A stretch of DNA of 64,000 nt from Chroococcidiopsis sp. CCMEE 29 (GTDB lineage: Bacteria; Cyanobacteriota; Cyanobacteriia; Cyanobacteriales; Chroococcidiopsidaceae), in the NCBI RefSeq assembly GCF_023558375.1, contig NZ_CP083761.1, forward strand, positions 5,039,001 through 5,103,000, written 5' to 3'. Below are positions 53,145-62,686 of this stretch, in pieces. A program made the position numbers and the translations under genes. Every line of letters begins with the position of its first letter. Positions within the stretch are counted from its first letter, which is position 1. A model generated the notes under the pieces. That model did not search any database and was not told the DNA's origin. It saw nothing but the letters and a program-made list of their open reading frames with translations.

Positions 53145-53655
53145 CCGCCTTCTTAGCGCAACTGGCAGAGATACCTCTGTAGCCAACGGGTGTACGTGGA
53201 TGAATCGGGCATGGATGAACGGGATGACTATGGCTATGGTTGCTGTGCATCCGGAGTGCAATTTGAGGTACTCAAGTCTTGACAACGAATGGGACGAGTC
53301 AACATGATTGCTGCCTATTGTGAGCAACAGTTAAGTGCTGCTTTTACCGTCGAAGGTGCCTGTAATCGAGTGGTATTTGAAACTTGGCTAGAAACCTGTT
53401 TATTGCCAACCCTTGAGCCCGGAAAGGTGGTGATTTTAGATAACGCAACGTTTCACCATGGCGGCTCCATTGCCTAATTGATTGAGTCGGTGGGATGTCG
53501 TCTATTGTATTTACCGGCTTATTCTCCAGACTTCAATCGCATTTAGAAGTGTTGGGCAAGGGGATAAAAGTCAGACTCGCAAAGGCTTGTCCAGCTTTGG
53601 TTCTTTGCGACCAGCCATGGAATCTGTTCTCAAAGATGCTGTGTCCTAATACTCT
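53145..53655 (+). pseudogene. IS630-family transposase remnant
   Basis: Broken frames give YVDESGMDERDDYGYG (first Asp), then GRVNMIAAYCEQQLSAAFTV and VVILDNATFHHGGSI (second Asp), a stop, LLYLPAYSPDFNRI, another stop and KCW. These are the successive blocks of an IS630 DDE transposase, in which PIEKCW carries the final Glu. Several stops and frameshifts make it dead. No inverted ends are recognisable. Confidence 0.85.
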
Positions 53656-53711
53656 TAGCGGTAGCTATACTATCCATTCAATTAGATAAAAATCTCTAAA
53701 TTAATGGTCAG

Positions 53712-53730
53712 CTTAAACCAAATTTAACCT
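53712..53730 (+). promoter_or_regulatory. Pho box upstream of pstSCAB
   Basis: CTTAAACC-AAA-TTTAACCT fits the cyanobacterial Pho box, tandem octamers of the form PyTTAAPyPyT/A spaced by three AT-rich bases, where SphR (PhoB) binds under phosphate starvation. It lies about 240 bases before the pstS start. Confidence 0.7.
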
Positions 53731-53970
53731 GAATCTGGGAAGTTCTTATTTAGGATCTCAAAAGGTGCAAGACGTAAATTCAATTACTTATGAAGACTCA
53801 GGTTGAAGGCTACGAGGTAAAAAAATTACTGCTTAGAACTCAAAAGCTTACTGATGAATGTAAGTGATTTGTTTACACTCACTGGATTCTTTACCTGCAT
53901 AGTATTTAAGCCAGAGAGTAATTAAGCCTGCTTGCTGAGTAAATTTTTCTGACTTTGTTGAGATAAAACG

Positions 53971-55095
53971 ATGATGCTTCAAATGTTTTCCAAGCGACGA
54001 GCGTTTCTCACATCCCTGATTGCTTTGGCGATGGGTGTATCTGCCTGTCAACCCGGTCAACAAACTACCCCGACAGCTGGAAATCAGGCTACCCCTGCAG
54101 CGGGTACTAATGGTCAGGCTCCTAGTGCAAGTCTGAGTGGTGCAGGTGCGACCTTCCCGGCACCTCTATATCAGCGGTGGTTCACTGAGTACAACCAAAA
54201 AGTTAACCAAAATGTGCGGGTCAGCTATCAGTCTGTTGGTAGCGGTGCTGGGCTGGAACAATACATTAATGGAACTGTAGATTTTGGAGCCAGTGATGCG
54301 CCGATCCGAGGCGATCGCCTAGAGGCGTTTCGCAAAAAATACAATGCAGAACCGATTCAGATCCCCATGGCTGCTGGCGCAGTTCCACTCGCCTATAACC
54401 TACCAGAAATTAAGGGTCAAGAGTTAAGGCTTTCCCGCGCAGCTTATTGTGGCATCGTTACAGGTAAGGTAACTCGGTGGAACGATCAGCTAATTCAAAA
54501 GGATAATCCTGGAGTGAACCTACCGGATAGACCGCTTACCTTTGCTCATCGTTCCGACGGTAGTGGCACCACCTTCATTTTTGTCAATCATATTGATGCC
54601 GCCTGCCCCGACTGGCAAGCGGGGGTTGGTACCTCGGTCAACTGGCCTACAGGTGTTGGCGCTCAAGGTAATGAGGGGGTTTCTGCCCAAATTCAGCAGA
54701 ATGAAGGTACAATTGGCTACATTGAGTATGCCTATGCCAAACTCAATCAGATTCCAACTGCTGTACTGGAAAATGCGTCAGGTCAATTCGTTGCACCCAG
54801 CGCCGAGTCTGCCGCAGCCGTGTTTGAGAACGTAGAAATTCCCAAGGACTTCGGTCTGCTAGTACCAGATCCAAAAAATTCAGAGGCTTTTCCTATTGCT
54901 GGCTTGACTTGGATCATGGTTTATCCACAGTACCAGGATAAGGAAAAATATACAGCCCTGAGGAATGTGCTGATGTGGTCTCTTACTGATGGTAGACCGA
55001 TCACTGAAGAATTGGGCTATATCCCCATGCCAGAAAACATCGTTAAGCGAGTTGAGGATGTTCTGGAGAACCAAGTTCAGGTAGCAGCGAACTGA
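53971..55095 (+). CDS. pstS: Phosphate ABC transporter substrate-binding protein PstS
   Basis: The 374-residue lipoprotein has a signal peptide with lipobox VSAC (Cys26), a Thr/Pro/Ala/Gln linker, and the PstS domain: LSGAGATFPAPLYQRWF, YQSVGSGAGLEQYINGTVDF, GASDAPI and HRSDGSGTTFIF, the phosphate-binding loops. It delivers phosphate to PstC-PstA. It is the first of four genes in the order pstS-pstC-pstA-pstB. Confidence 0.96.
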   Translation: MMLQMFSKRRAFLTSLIALAMGVSACQPGQQTTPTAGNQATPAAGTNGQAPSASLSGAGATFPAPLYQRWFTEYNQKVNQNVRVSYQSVGSGAGLEQYINGTVDFGASDAPIRGDRLEAFRKKYNAEPIQIPMAAGAVPLAYNLPEIKGQELRLSRAAYCGIVTGKVTRWNDQLIQKDNPGVNLPDRPLTFAHRSDGSGTTFIFVNHIDAACPDWQAGVGTSVNWPTGVGAQGNEGVSAQIQQNEGTIGYIEYAYAKLNQIPTAVLENASGQFVAPSAESAAAVFENVEIPKDFGLLVPDPKNSEAFPIAGLTWIMVYPQYQDKEKYTALRNVLMWSLTDGRPITEELGYIPMPENIVKRVEDVLENQVQVAAN

Positions 55096-55162
55096 AGTAT
55101 TAAGTTATATGTTGAGCAGGGCACAACTTCTGTAAAATTACAGATTGTATAGAGGGTAAATC

Positions 55163-56128
55163 ATGAGTTCTGTAACTGGAGAGTCTATTAGAGGTCAGCA
55201 GCCGTCCCTTGATAAGCGACCTACCACAGAGCGGGCATTCGACCAAGGCTTTTTCTGGTTGACCTTGTTCTTTGCGATCGCTGTAGGTGCAGTTTTGGTC
55301 TGGATTATCTTCCAGATTGGGAGCTCCGCGTGGCCTGCAATCCAGGCATATGGTGTGCGGTTTCTGACCACTACAACCTGGGACCCTGTTAACGATGTCT
55401 ACGGGGCACTTCCCCAAATTTACGGCACTCTAGTTACGTCTCTGATTGCCCTGCTCATTGCTGTTCCTGTGGGAATTGGGGTCGCTGTATTTTTGAGTGA
55501 AAACTTTCTCCCCAGCTCTATCCGCACTCCAATTGCCTTAGCCATAGAACTGATCGCAGCCATCCCCAGCGTTGTTATTGGTTTGTGGGGCATTTTTGTT
55601 TTGATCCCCTTCTTGCGACCCTTCTACAGCTTTCTTCACAATAATTTTGGCTGGATTCCGCTTTTTAGTACAGTTCCAAGAGGCAATAGCCTCCTGACTT
55701 TGGGCATAGTTTTGGCAGTCATGATCCTCCCAACCATCATTGCTATTTCCCGTGGCAGTTTGCTTTCTTTGCCCCGTGACCTTCGTCAAGGCGCAATGGC
55801 TCTAGGCGCAACTCGCTGGGAGACGATCTTTAGAGTTCTAATCCCGGCAGCTTTTTCGGGGATTGTTGGTTCAATTATGTTAGCTCTAGGTCGAGCCTTG
55901 GGAGAAACGATGGCGGCAGCCATGTTGGTTGGTAATGCTAACCAAATTACCGTATCTATTTTGGCTCCCGGAGCTACCATTGCTTCCTTGATTGCATCTC
56001 AGTTTGGTGAGGCAGGTCGTAGCCAGGTAGCTGCTCTACTTTACTCTGGTGTAGTACTGCTGGTTTTATCGCTGATTGTCAATATCCTGGCAGAAGTAAT
56101 TATTCAAAAATTCCAGAACGTAGAGTAG
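55163..56128 (+). CDS. pstC: Phosphate ABC transporter permease PstC
   Basis: The 321-residue membrane protein has six helices and the ABC permease loop (LGATRWETIFRVLIPAAFSG, the EAA motif). The segment SSAWPAIQAYGVRFLTTTTW marks PstC. It pairs with PstA to form the phosphate channel across the cytoplasmic membrane. It starts 67 bases after pstS. Confidence 0.95.
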   Translation: MSSVTGESIRGQQPSLDKRPTTERAFDQGFFWLTLFFAIAVGAVLVWIIFQIGSSAWPAIQAYGVRFLTTTTWDPVNDVYGALPQIYGTLVTSLIALLIAVPVGIGVAVFLSENFLPSSIRTPIALAIELIAAIPSVVIGLWGIFVLIPFLRPFYSFLHNNFGWIPLFSTVPRGNSLLTLGIVLAVMILPTIIAISRGSLLSLPRDLRQGAMALGATRWETIFRVLIPAAFSGIVGSIMLALGRALGETMAAAMLVGNANQITVSILAPGATIASLIASQFGEAGRSQVAALLYSGVVLLVLSLIVNILAEVIIQKFQNVE

Positions 56129-56165
56129 TCTAAATTTCTGCCTTGAAAAGGAGTATAAAACTAGC

Positions 56166-57062
56166 ATGGCTAGCCCTCAAGAACGGATGAATTTGACCCC
56201 AGAACGAATTAATTTAACTCGCTCGGCGCGGACTCCGTTTAGGAAGATTTTTGGTGTTGCAATGACAGCCTTGGCCGCTGTCTTTACGATTTTGACGCTA
56301 ATACCTCTAGTGGCAATTGTCTATGACGTTGCCCGAGAAGGGATTAAACAACTGGGTTTGAATTCTTTCACCGAGTTACCCCCACCACCAGGATTGACAG
56401 AGGGCGGCTTTGGTAATGCCATTATCGGCACCCTAATCACCTTGGGGATTGCAGCGGCTTTTAGCGTCCCGTTCGGAATTTTGGCAGCTATTTATCTCTC
56501 TGAATTCGGACGGGGAACCAAAATCGCTTACGTAGTAAAGTTTACGAGTAATGTCCTCGCCGGGGTCCCAGCTATTCTCTGTGGCTTGTTTGCCTATTCC
56601 CTTATAGTACTAACAACAGGTTCATTTTCAGCCTTTGCGGGTGGGGTTGCCTTGGCGGTGCTGATGGTGCCAATTGTGCTACGTACTACAGAGGAAGGTT
56701 TGTTATTAGTTCCTCAAGAAGTGCGACAAGCTGCGATTGGTGTAGGTGCAACTAAATTTCAAACGATTACTCAAATTGTTCTGCCTGCTGCCTTGCCAGC
56801 TATTGCTACAGCCGTTACCCTATCTTTGGCTAGAGCTGGAGGCGAAGCTGCTCCGTTGTTGTTCACAGCTTTAAACAACAACTTCTGGTCAACTGACCCG
56901 TTTGGACCGATCGCTACACTGCCAGTGCTAATTTACTTCTATGCAATTATTCCTTTCAAAGCTCAGCAAGAAATTGCTTGGGCTGCTGCTTTGGTCTTGT
57001 TAGGAATCATTCTTATAGTTAGTATTTCCTCTCGTCTGTTGACCCGGCAGAAAACCTATTAG
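56166..57062 (+). CDS. pstA: Phosphate ABC transporter permease PstA
   Basis: The 298-residue permease has six helices, with GGFGNAIIGTLITLGIAAAF, VPAILCGLFAYSLIVL and the EAA loop GVGATKFQTITQIVLPAALP. The ends fit PstA. It is the partner of PstC; a 37-base gap separates them. Confidence 0.95.
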   Translation: MASPQERMNLTPERINLTRSARTPFRKIFGVAMTALAAVFTILTLIPLVAIVYDVAREGIKQLGLNSFTELPPPPGLTEGGFGNAIIGTLITLGIAAAFSVPFGILAAIYLSEFGRGTKIAYVVKFTSNVLAGVPAILCGLFAYSLIVLTTGSFSAFAGGVALAVLMVPIVLRTTEEGLLLVPQEVRQAAIGVGATKFQTITQIVLPAALPAIATAVTLSLARAGGEAAPLLFTALNNNFWSTDPFGPIATLPVLIYFYAIIPFKAQQEIAWAAALVLLGIILIVSISSRLLTRQKTY

Positions 57063-57119
57063 TTTGCCTGCTCATCTACATGCCCGTGCTAAATTATAAA
57101 GCTGCTCACCTGCTGAACC

Positions 57120-57947
57120 ATGAACCCTAACACTACCGATCAACTGAAGGCTCGAAGTGCTGCCACCCAAACAGCCGTTTTACGAGCAGAGAATGTTTCA
57201 ATCTACTATGGCTCCTTTTTAGCCGTTCGTGAGGTATACCTAGACATTCCTAAGAATCAAGTAACTGCCTTTATCGGTCCTTCTGGCTGTGGTAAAAGTA
57301 CCCTTCTTAGATGTTTTAACCGCCTCAATGATTTGATCCCTGGGGCTAAAGTTGAAGGAAGAATTACCTTCAATGGCATCAACATTTACGATCAGAAGGT
57401 TGATCCTGTACAAGTACGCCGCCGGGTTGGCATGGTATTCCAGAAACCAAATCCCTTTCCCAAGTCTATTTACGACAATATTGCTTTTGGGGCAAGAATC
57501 AATGGCTATCGTCGCGGCGAGATGGATGAGTTAGTGGAGAAATCCCTCCGTCAAGCTGCTCTATGGGATGAAGTAAAGGATAAGCTCAAGGAAAGCGGTC
57601 TCTCTCTGTCTGGTGGTCAGCAGCAGCGTTTGTGTATTGCCCGCGCTATAGCCCTTGCACCAGAAGTAGTACTGATGGATGAACCTGCCTCCGCCCTCGA
57701 CCCCATCTCAACCCGGCGGGTTGAAGAGCTGATTCAGGACCTCAAAGAGCATTACACCATCATCATCGTCACTCACAATATGCAGCAGGCTACCCGGGTA
57801 GCTGATATGACGGCTTTCTTCAATGCGGAAGCAACAGAAAAAGGTCAACGCTTTGGCTATCTAGTTGAATACGATCAAACGCAGACTATCTTTAACAACC
57901 CTAAGGAAGAATTCACCCGGGATTATGTAAGTGGTCGCTTTGGTTAA
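57120..57947 (+). CDS. pstB: Phosphate ABC transporter ATP-binding protein PstB
   Basis: The 275-residue ATPase has Walker [13 protein letters not shown], the signature [14 protein letters not shown], Walker [14 protein letters not shown] and the H-loop VTHNMQQA. The C-terminus [10 protein letters not shown] is typical of PstB. It drives phosphate import through PstC-PstA and closes the operon. Confidence 0.97.
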   Translation: MNPNTTDQLKARSAATQTAVLRAENVSIYYGSFLAVREVYLDIPKNQVTAFIGPSGCGKSTLLRCFNRLNDLIPGAKVEGRITFNGINIYDQKVDPVQVRRRVGMVFQKPNPFPKSIYDNIAFGARINGYRRGEMDELVEKSLRQAALWDEVKDKLKESGLSLSGGQQQRLCIARAIALAPEVVLMDEPASALDPISTRRVEELIQDLKEHYTIIIVTHNMQQATRVADMTAFFNAEATEKGQRFGYLVEYDQTQTIFNNPKEEFTRDYVSGRFG

Positions 57948-58093
57948 GCCTAATTCAAATTTCAGCTAGTTGGTCTATTAACCAACAACCATAGTTTTAG
58001 TCGCATCTTCAAGGGGAAAAATTACGCTACTAACTATTGAAAAATTGAGCGATTAGAGCCAGTTGTCTGTAACGAACTGAGCTAGATGGCAGC

Positions 58094-58741
58094 GTGGACT
58101 TTACGTTGTCCAATGGTAAAATGCCAAGATTCCCTACTCTCTACTCCCTTTCGATAGTGGCTGCTCCCCATCAACTACTATGGTCTCTGATTGGCTTACT
58201 CCTGACTATTGGTGGTACGTTCCTTGAGGCATATGTCACCAGTGCTCCCGCGAGTTGGAGTGAGCATGGAATTCAGACTGTATCTCTGGGTGTCACCTAT
58301 CAGATTGGCGCAGTGCTACTGGTAGGTTGTTTAGGCGGTAGAAATGCTGGTGCACTCTCCCAAATCGCTTATTTAATTCTCGGCTTAACCTGGTTACCTG
58401 TCTTCGCTCAAGGCGGTGGCATCCTATATCTTAAGCAGCCACACTTTGGCTATTTGCTGGGTTTTGTTCCTGGAGCCTGGGTTTGTGGCTTCCTGGCATT
58501 TCTAGCCCCCCCAAAATTAGAAACTCTTGCCTTTAGTTGTATTTGTGGTCTACTGGCAATCCACTTCTGCGGTCTAAGCTATCTGATCCTAAACCACTTC
58601 TTTAACTGGTCAGGTTCCCAGACACTGCCTTTACTACAAGCAGTCCTTAAGTATTCTTTCTATCCCCTACCGGGACAGCTAGCAGTAGTTTGTGCTGTTA
58701 CGGTCTTAGCTTATGGCTTGAGACTCATCATGTTTTATTAG
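58094..58741 (+). CDS. bioY: BioY-family transporter (biotin ECF substrate-binding)
   Basis: The 215-residue hydrophobic protein has about six helices. The segment AQIAYLILGLTWLPVFAQGG-like (SQIAYLILGLTWLPVFAQGG) and FGYLLGFVPGAWVCGFLA are BioY marks. It is the substrate-binding part of the biotin ECF transporter; no EcfAT genes are nearby. The start is open: GTG at 58094 or ATG at 58121. It is followed 63 bases later by lspA. Confidence 0.88.
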   Translation: MDFTLSNGKMPRFPTLYSLSIVAAPHQLLWSLIGLLLTIGGTFLEAYVTSAPASWSEHGIQTVSLGVTYQIGAVLLVGCLGGRNAGALSQIAYLILGLTWLPVFAQGGGILYLKQPHFGYLLGFVPGAWVCGFLAFLAPPKLETLAFSCICGLLAIHFCGLSYLILNHFFNWSGSQTLPLLQAVLKYSFYPLPGQLAVVCAVTVLAYGLRLIMFY

Positions 58742-58804
58742 TCAAAATTTTCATTTGTCCGTTGTTGGATATCAACTGGCTGCGGACTACTTAACTAAAT
58801 CGCT

Positions 58805-59281
58805 ATGCGTTTGAAAAATCGCCTTTTCTGGGTTGCTGCACTCATTAGCGTTGTCTTAGACCAACTAACTAAATATTGGGTAGTACAAAACTTTAACTTA
58901 GAAGAGACAAGACCTCTATGGCCTGGAGTATTTCACCTCACGTATGTCATAAATACTGGTGCAGCTTTTAGTTTGTTGACCGGCAAGGCAGATTTATTAC
59001 GCTGGCTATCTTTAGCAGTTAGTTTTGCACTGATGGCGCTGGCATGGTTTGGTCCAATTTTAAGCACTCTTGAACAGCTCGGCTATGGTCTAATTTTAGG
59101 GGGAGCTATAGGAAACGGCGTTGATCGATTTGTAGCCGGTAGTGTCGTAGATTTTTTGGACTTTCGATTAATTCGTTTTCCTGTGTTTAATCTGGCAGAT
59201 GTGTTTATTAATCTAGGCATTATCTGCTTGTTAATCGCTAGTATCCCGAAAGCATCAACTTCCAACCGTCGATCTCGTTAA
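58805..59281 (+). CDS. lspA: Lipoprotein signal peptidase LspA (signal peptidase II)
   Basis: The 158-residue protein has four membrane helices and the conserved blocks VLDQLTKYWV, VINTGAAFSLLTG, GAIGNGVDRFVAGSVVDFLD and FNLADVFINLG, which carry the two catalytic Asp. It cleaves signal peptides of prolipoproteins such as PstS and PsbQ of this same window. Confidence 0.95.
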   Translation: MRLKNRLFWVAALISVVLDQLTKYWVVQNFNLEETRPLWPGVFHLTYVINTGAAFSLLTGKADLLRWLSLAVSFALMALAWFGPILSTLEQLGYGLILGGAIGNGVDRFVAGSVVDFLDFRLIRFPVFNLADVFINLGIICLLIASIPKASTSNRRSR

Positions 59282-59287
59282 AAAGAC

Positions 59288-59314
59288 CCCGCTAACCTGA
59301 GGGTATAGCGGGGG
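59288..59314 (-). terminator. Terminator hairpin between lspA and the repeat protein
   Basis: CCCCGCTA (59288-59295) pairs with TAGCGGGG (59307-59314). On the minus strand it is followed by TCTTTTT, so it would stop the repeat-protein transcript. The stem also lies just after the lspA stop, and may work in both directions. Confidence 0.75.
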
Positions 59315-59359
59315 AATTAGCATTAGAGTCCTGAGCTAATGTAATTGAAATGACTCAAC

Positions 59360-60097
59360 TTATTGACCCATACCTGGGGTAGTAGGTGAAGTACCTGGTG
59401 TTGTCATGCCACCTGGAGTTTGAGTTGGTCCCATGCTGGGGTCAGTCATGCCACCTGGAGTTTGAGTTGGTCCCATGCTGGGGTCAGTCGTGCCACCTGG
59501 GGTCTGAGTTGGTCCCATGCTGGGGTCAGTCGTGCCACCTGGGGTCTGAGTTGGTCCCATGCTGGGGTCAGTTGTGCCGCCAGGGGTCTGAGTCGGTCCC
59601 AAGGTCGGGTCATCAGTTGTACCACCAGGGGTCTGAGTCGGTCCCAGGGTCGGGTCATCAGTTGTACCACCAGGGGTCTGAGTCGGTCCCAAGGTCGGGT
59701 CATCAGTTGTACCACCAGGGGTCTGAGTCGGTCCCAGGGTCGGGTCAGTCGCGCCGTCGGGGGCAGTGGTATCCGCAGGCGGTGTACCTGGTGTTGTCGT
59801 CGCATCAGGGGCAGTGGTATCCGCAGGCGGTGTACCTGGTGTTGTCGTCGCATCAGGGGTAGTGGTATCCGCAGGCGGTGTGCCTGTGGCTGGAGTAGCC
59901 GCCTCGCCACCAGGGCAACGAGAATTGAGCGGGAACCGCTCACACAAAATTTTCTGTCCTTCTGGTGAAAGCTGAATCTCTGGGGTTCCGGTAGTTGCGG
60001 GTTCTCGGTCAGTGCGCTCAGTTTGAGCAACAACAGCACTGCTAGTCATTGCCAGAGCCAAAGCCGTACTAAAGAGTGTTAGATATTTTATCTTCAT
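59360..60097 (-). CDS. Secreted Pro/Thr/Gly-rich tandem-repeat protein
   Basis: From the ATG at 60097 the product has a signal peptide (MKIKYLTLFSTALALAMTSS, cleavage after AVVAQ), a short conserved head (EIQLSPEGQKILCERFPLNS) with two cysteines, and then repeats. The first repeat type contains TPPADTT-PDATTTPG (three copies), the second DPTLGPTQTPGGTTD and SMGPTQTPGGTTD (about eight copies). Such proteins are typically cell-wall or extracellular. No enzymatic motif is visible. Confidence 0.7.
   Translation of the reverse strand: MKIKYLTLFSTALALAMTSSAVVAQTERTDREPATTGTPEIQLSPEGQKILCERFPLNSRCPGGEAATPATGTPPADTTTPDATTTPGTPPADTTAPDATTTPGTPPADTTAPDGATDPTLGPTQTPGGTTDDPTLGPTQTPGGTTDDPTLGPTQTPGGTTDDPTLGPTQTPGGTTDPSMGPTQTPGGTTDPSMGPTQTPGGTTDPSMGPTQTPGGMTDPSMGPTQTPGGMTTPGTSPTTPGMGQ
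59380..59880. repeat. Tandem repeats in the Pro/Thr protein gene
   Basis: Two families of coding repeats occur. A 42-45-base unit (GPTQTPGGTTDP) lies at about 59385-59750, and a 48-base unit (TPPADTTxPDATTTPG) at about 59765-59880. Adjacent units are nearly identical in DNA as well as protein sequence, which suggests recent expansion by slippage or unequal crossing-over. Confidence 0.85.
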
Positions 60098-60366
60098 CCC
60101 ACTCACACCTCACTAAAAAAATATCTCCGCTTATTAAATCAGATTACAGGCTCTTAAAAATCTATCATAGAGGAGATGTATCTTAGTAATTTGTAATCAT
60201 TAGTTTTTTAAAATTATCAATGACCCTTCGTGTGGCAAGAAGTATCAGCTCGTGAAATCTAGAGCGACAACACCTACTGAAACTTGCAATTAAAATGGTT
60301 CCAGTACAAAACCCCGAAATTTGAAACACTCCATCTCTCCTACAGCACTGGTGCCTGAATAGACTA

Positions 60367-62634
60367 ATGAGTTCTCCCAAACCTCCTTATAAGTCTCAAA
60401 CATTGCTAGGTCAGGTGACCCAGGCAGTAAAAACAATTCAAGCCAAGGTTAATGTTCAGGCGCTGGCGCTGAAGCCGAATGCCAGAGTACCGGAACTTTG
60501 GGTGCAGGAGGCGGGGTCAGATAAAGCTCAGGTCTATCCCCTCCTAGGCGATCGCTACTTAGTCGGTCGCAGCTCGAAATCCTGCGATATTGTCGTCCGC
60601 AACCCTGTCGTCAGCCAAATTCACCTATCCGTGTCGCGGAATTCAACTCAGCGGCGATCGCCCTTCATCCTGAAAGATGAAAACTCCACCAACGGCGTTT
60701 ATCGCGGTAAGCGACGAGTCACTACCCTAGAACTGCGTCACGGCGATATTCTGACACTGGGTCCACCAGAACTTGCCGCTTCCGTTCGGCTACAGTATTT
60801 CGATCCACCCCCTCTGTACGTTCGCGCCGCTAACTGGGCTGCTTACGGTGTTGGAGGTGTTGCCGCCCTGCTGGCATTGGGAATTGGCATCGAGTGGACA
60901 AAATTCTCAGTGGTTCCCTTACCTACGGCAACTCAGGGACCCGTGATTGTTTACGCCCGGGATGGAGAAACACCTCTACGTCAGCCACGCAGTACGGCTC
61001 ACATAGACATGAAGCGGTTATCAGACTTTTCCCCCTATCTACCGGATGCTGTAGTTGCCTCCGAAGATAGCCGCTTTTATTGGCATCTTGGGGTTGACCC
61101 AGTTGGCATTTTACGGGCTGTAGGAGTCAATTTACGGGGTGGTGAGTTCCGGGAAGGGGCTAGCACCGTAACGCAGCAAGTCGCCCGGAGTTTGTTCCGA
61201 AACTACGTAGGGTCAGCAGACTCACTCGCTCGCAAATTGCGGGAAGCCATTGTGGCGCTAAAGTTAGAAACGTTTTATAGTAAGGACTTTCTACTGCTAA
61301 CTTACTTAAATCGTGTCTACCTGGGCGTGGACACCTATGGGTTTGAGGATGCTTCCCGTTACTACTTTGATAAGTCGGCTAAAGATTTAGATCTCCAGGA
61401 AGCCGCTACATTGGTGGCAATTTTACCAGCTCCCAACAGCTTCAATTTTTGTGGGGACGAGCAGAGTTACCAGCGCGCGATTAGCTACCGCAATCGGGTA
61501 ATCAATCGGATGCTAGCTCAAGGAAAGATTAACCAAGAGGCAGCAAATCGGGCAAGGCGATCGCCGATTGAAGTTAGCCGTCGAGTCTGTGAAGAACAAG
61601 CTAATACCATTGCTCCTTACTTCTATAGCTATGTCTTTCAGGAACTCCAATCCATTTTGGGGAAAGAACTGGCTACAGAAGGCAACTTTATTATTGAAAC
61701 CCAGTTAGATCCAAAAATCCAAGCCAAGGCAGAAGCAGCGTTACGTAACTCTGTCAGCAATGCTGGGTCAGTTTATCGTTTTTCCCAAGGTGCAGTTGTC
61801 ACCCTTGATTCCAGCACTGGTGGAGTTATCGCCATGACAGGTGGCACTGACTATAGAAAAAGTCAGTTTAATCGCGCCACTCAAGCCCAGCGACAACCCG
61901 GTTCAACTTTCAAACTGTTTACTTACACTGCTGCGATTGACCAGGGAATCTCACCGAGAAAAGTTTATTCCTGTGCGCCTTTGACTTGGCAAGGACAACG
62001 CTATCGGGGCTGCGAACGCTCTGGTGGCAGTGTCGATATGTACACGGGTCTTGCTTTATCTGAGAATGCGATCGCCCTGCGAGTTGGCAGGGATGTCGGG
62101 CTGAATAATGTAGTGCGGATAGCACAACGATTAGGAGTCCAGTCTCCGCTCAATCCTGTGCCGGGACTGGTAATTGGTCAAAGTGAAAGCAATGTTTTAG
62201 AGATGACTGGGGCGTTTGGAGCGATTGCTAATAATGGTGTATGGAATCGTCCTCATTTGATCAGTCGGATTCTTGATAGCAGTGATTGCCGCGATCGCAA
62301 CGACCTGAAAACCTGCCGCGTTATCTATTCCTTCAACAAAAGTACTGAGGCGAACGTGCGAGTATTGCAACCTGAAGTCGCAGATGTAATGACAAGTATG
62401 CTGCGGGGTGTCATTCAGCGCGGTACGGGACGCAGCGCAGCGATTGGCATGGGCGAAGCTGGGAAAACTGGCACCACGGACAATAACGTTGACCTGTGGT
62501 TTATTGGCTTTATTCCCCAGCGGCAAATCGTCACTGGTGTTTGGCTAGGCAACGATAATAATTCACCTACACGCGGGAGTAGTGGGCAAGCTGCCCAATT
62601 ATGGGGTAATTATATGCGGCAAGTTGTGCAGTAG
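60367..62634 (+). CDS. FHA-domain class A penicillin-binding protein
   Basis: The 755-residue protein starts with an FHA domain (about 50-145; YLVGRSSKSCDIVVRN and DENSTNGVYRGKRRV), then a membrane helix (about 158-175), a GT51 transglycosylase with the catalytic Glu233 in VASEDSRFYWHLG and GASTVTQQVARSL, and a transpeptidase domain with Ser513 in QPGSTFKLF, SEN and GKTGTTDN. It polymerises and crosslinks peptidoglycan. The cytoplasmic FHA domain binds phosphothreonine, so activity or location may be controlled by Ser/Thr kinases. Confidence 0.92.
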   Translation: MSSPKPPYKSQTLLGQVTQAVKTIQAKVNVQALALKPNARVPELWVQEAGSDKAQVYPLLGDRYLVGRSSKSCDIVVRNPVVSQIHLSVSRNSTQRRSPFILKDENSTNGVYRGKRRVTTLELRHGDILTLGPPELAASVRLQYFDPPPLYVRAANWAAYGVGGVAALLALGIGIEWTKFSVVPLPTATQGPVIVYARDGETPLRQPRSTAHIDMKRLSDFSPYLPDAVVASEDSRFYWHLGVDPVGILRAVGVNLRGGEFREGASTVTQQVARSLFRNYVGSADSLARKLREAIVALKLETFYSKDFLLLTYLNRVYLGVDTYGFEDASRYYFDKSAKDLDLQEAATLVAILPAPNSFNFCGDEQSYQRAISYRNRVINRMLAQGKINQEAANRARRSPIEVSRRVCEEQANTIAPYFYSYVFQELQSILGKELATEGNFIIETQLDPKIQAKAEAALRNSVSNAGSVYRFSQGAVVTLDSSTGGVIAMTGGTDYRKSQFNRATQAQRQPGSTFKLFTYTAAIDQGISPRKVYSCAPLTWQGQRYRGCERSGGSVDMYTGLALSENAIALRVGRDVGLNNVVRIAQRLGVQSPLNPVPGLVIGQSESNVLEMTGAFGAIANNGVWNRPHLISRILDSSDCRDRNDLKTCRVIYSFNKSTEANVRVLQPEVADVMTSMLRGVIQRGTGRSAAIGMGEAGKTGTTDNNVDLWFIGFIPQRQIVTGVWLGNDNNSPTRGSSGQAAQLWGNYMRQVVQ

Positions 62635-62686
62635 TTAGGGGCGAGGGGCGAGGGGTATGTTTGTTGTCTCCTGTCTCCAGATCTTC

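Noticed and set aside
59386-59968. Several 150-180-codon frames opposite the repeat protein
   Set aside because: They are created by the tandem repeats read on the wrong strand or frame. Only the minus-strand frame has a signal peptide and a conserved head.
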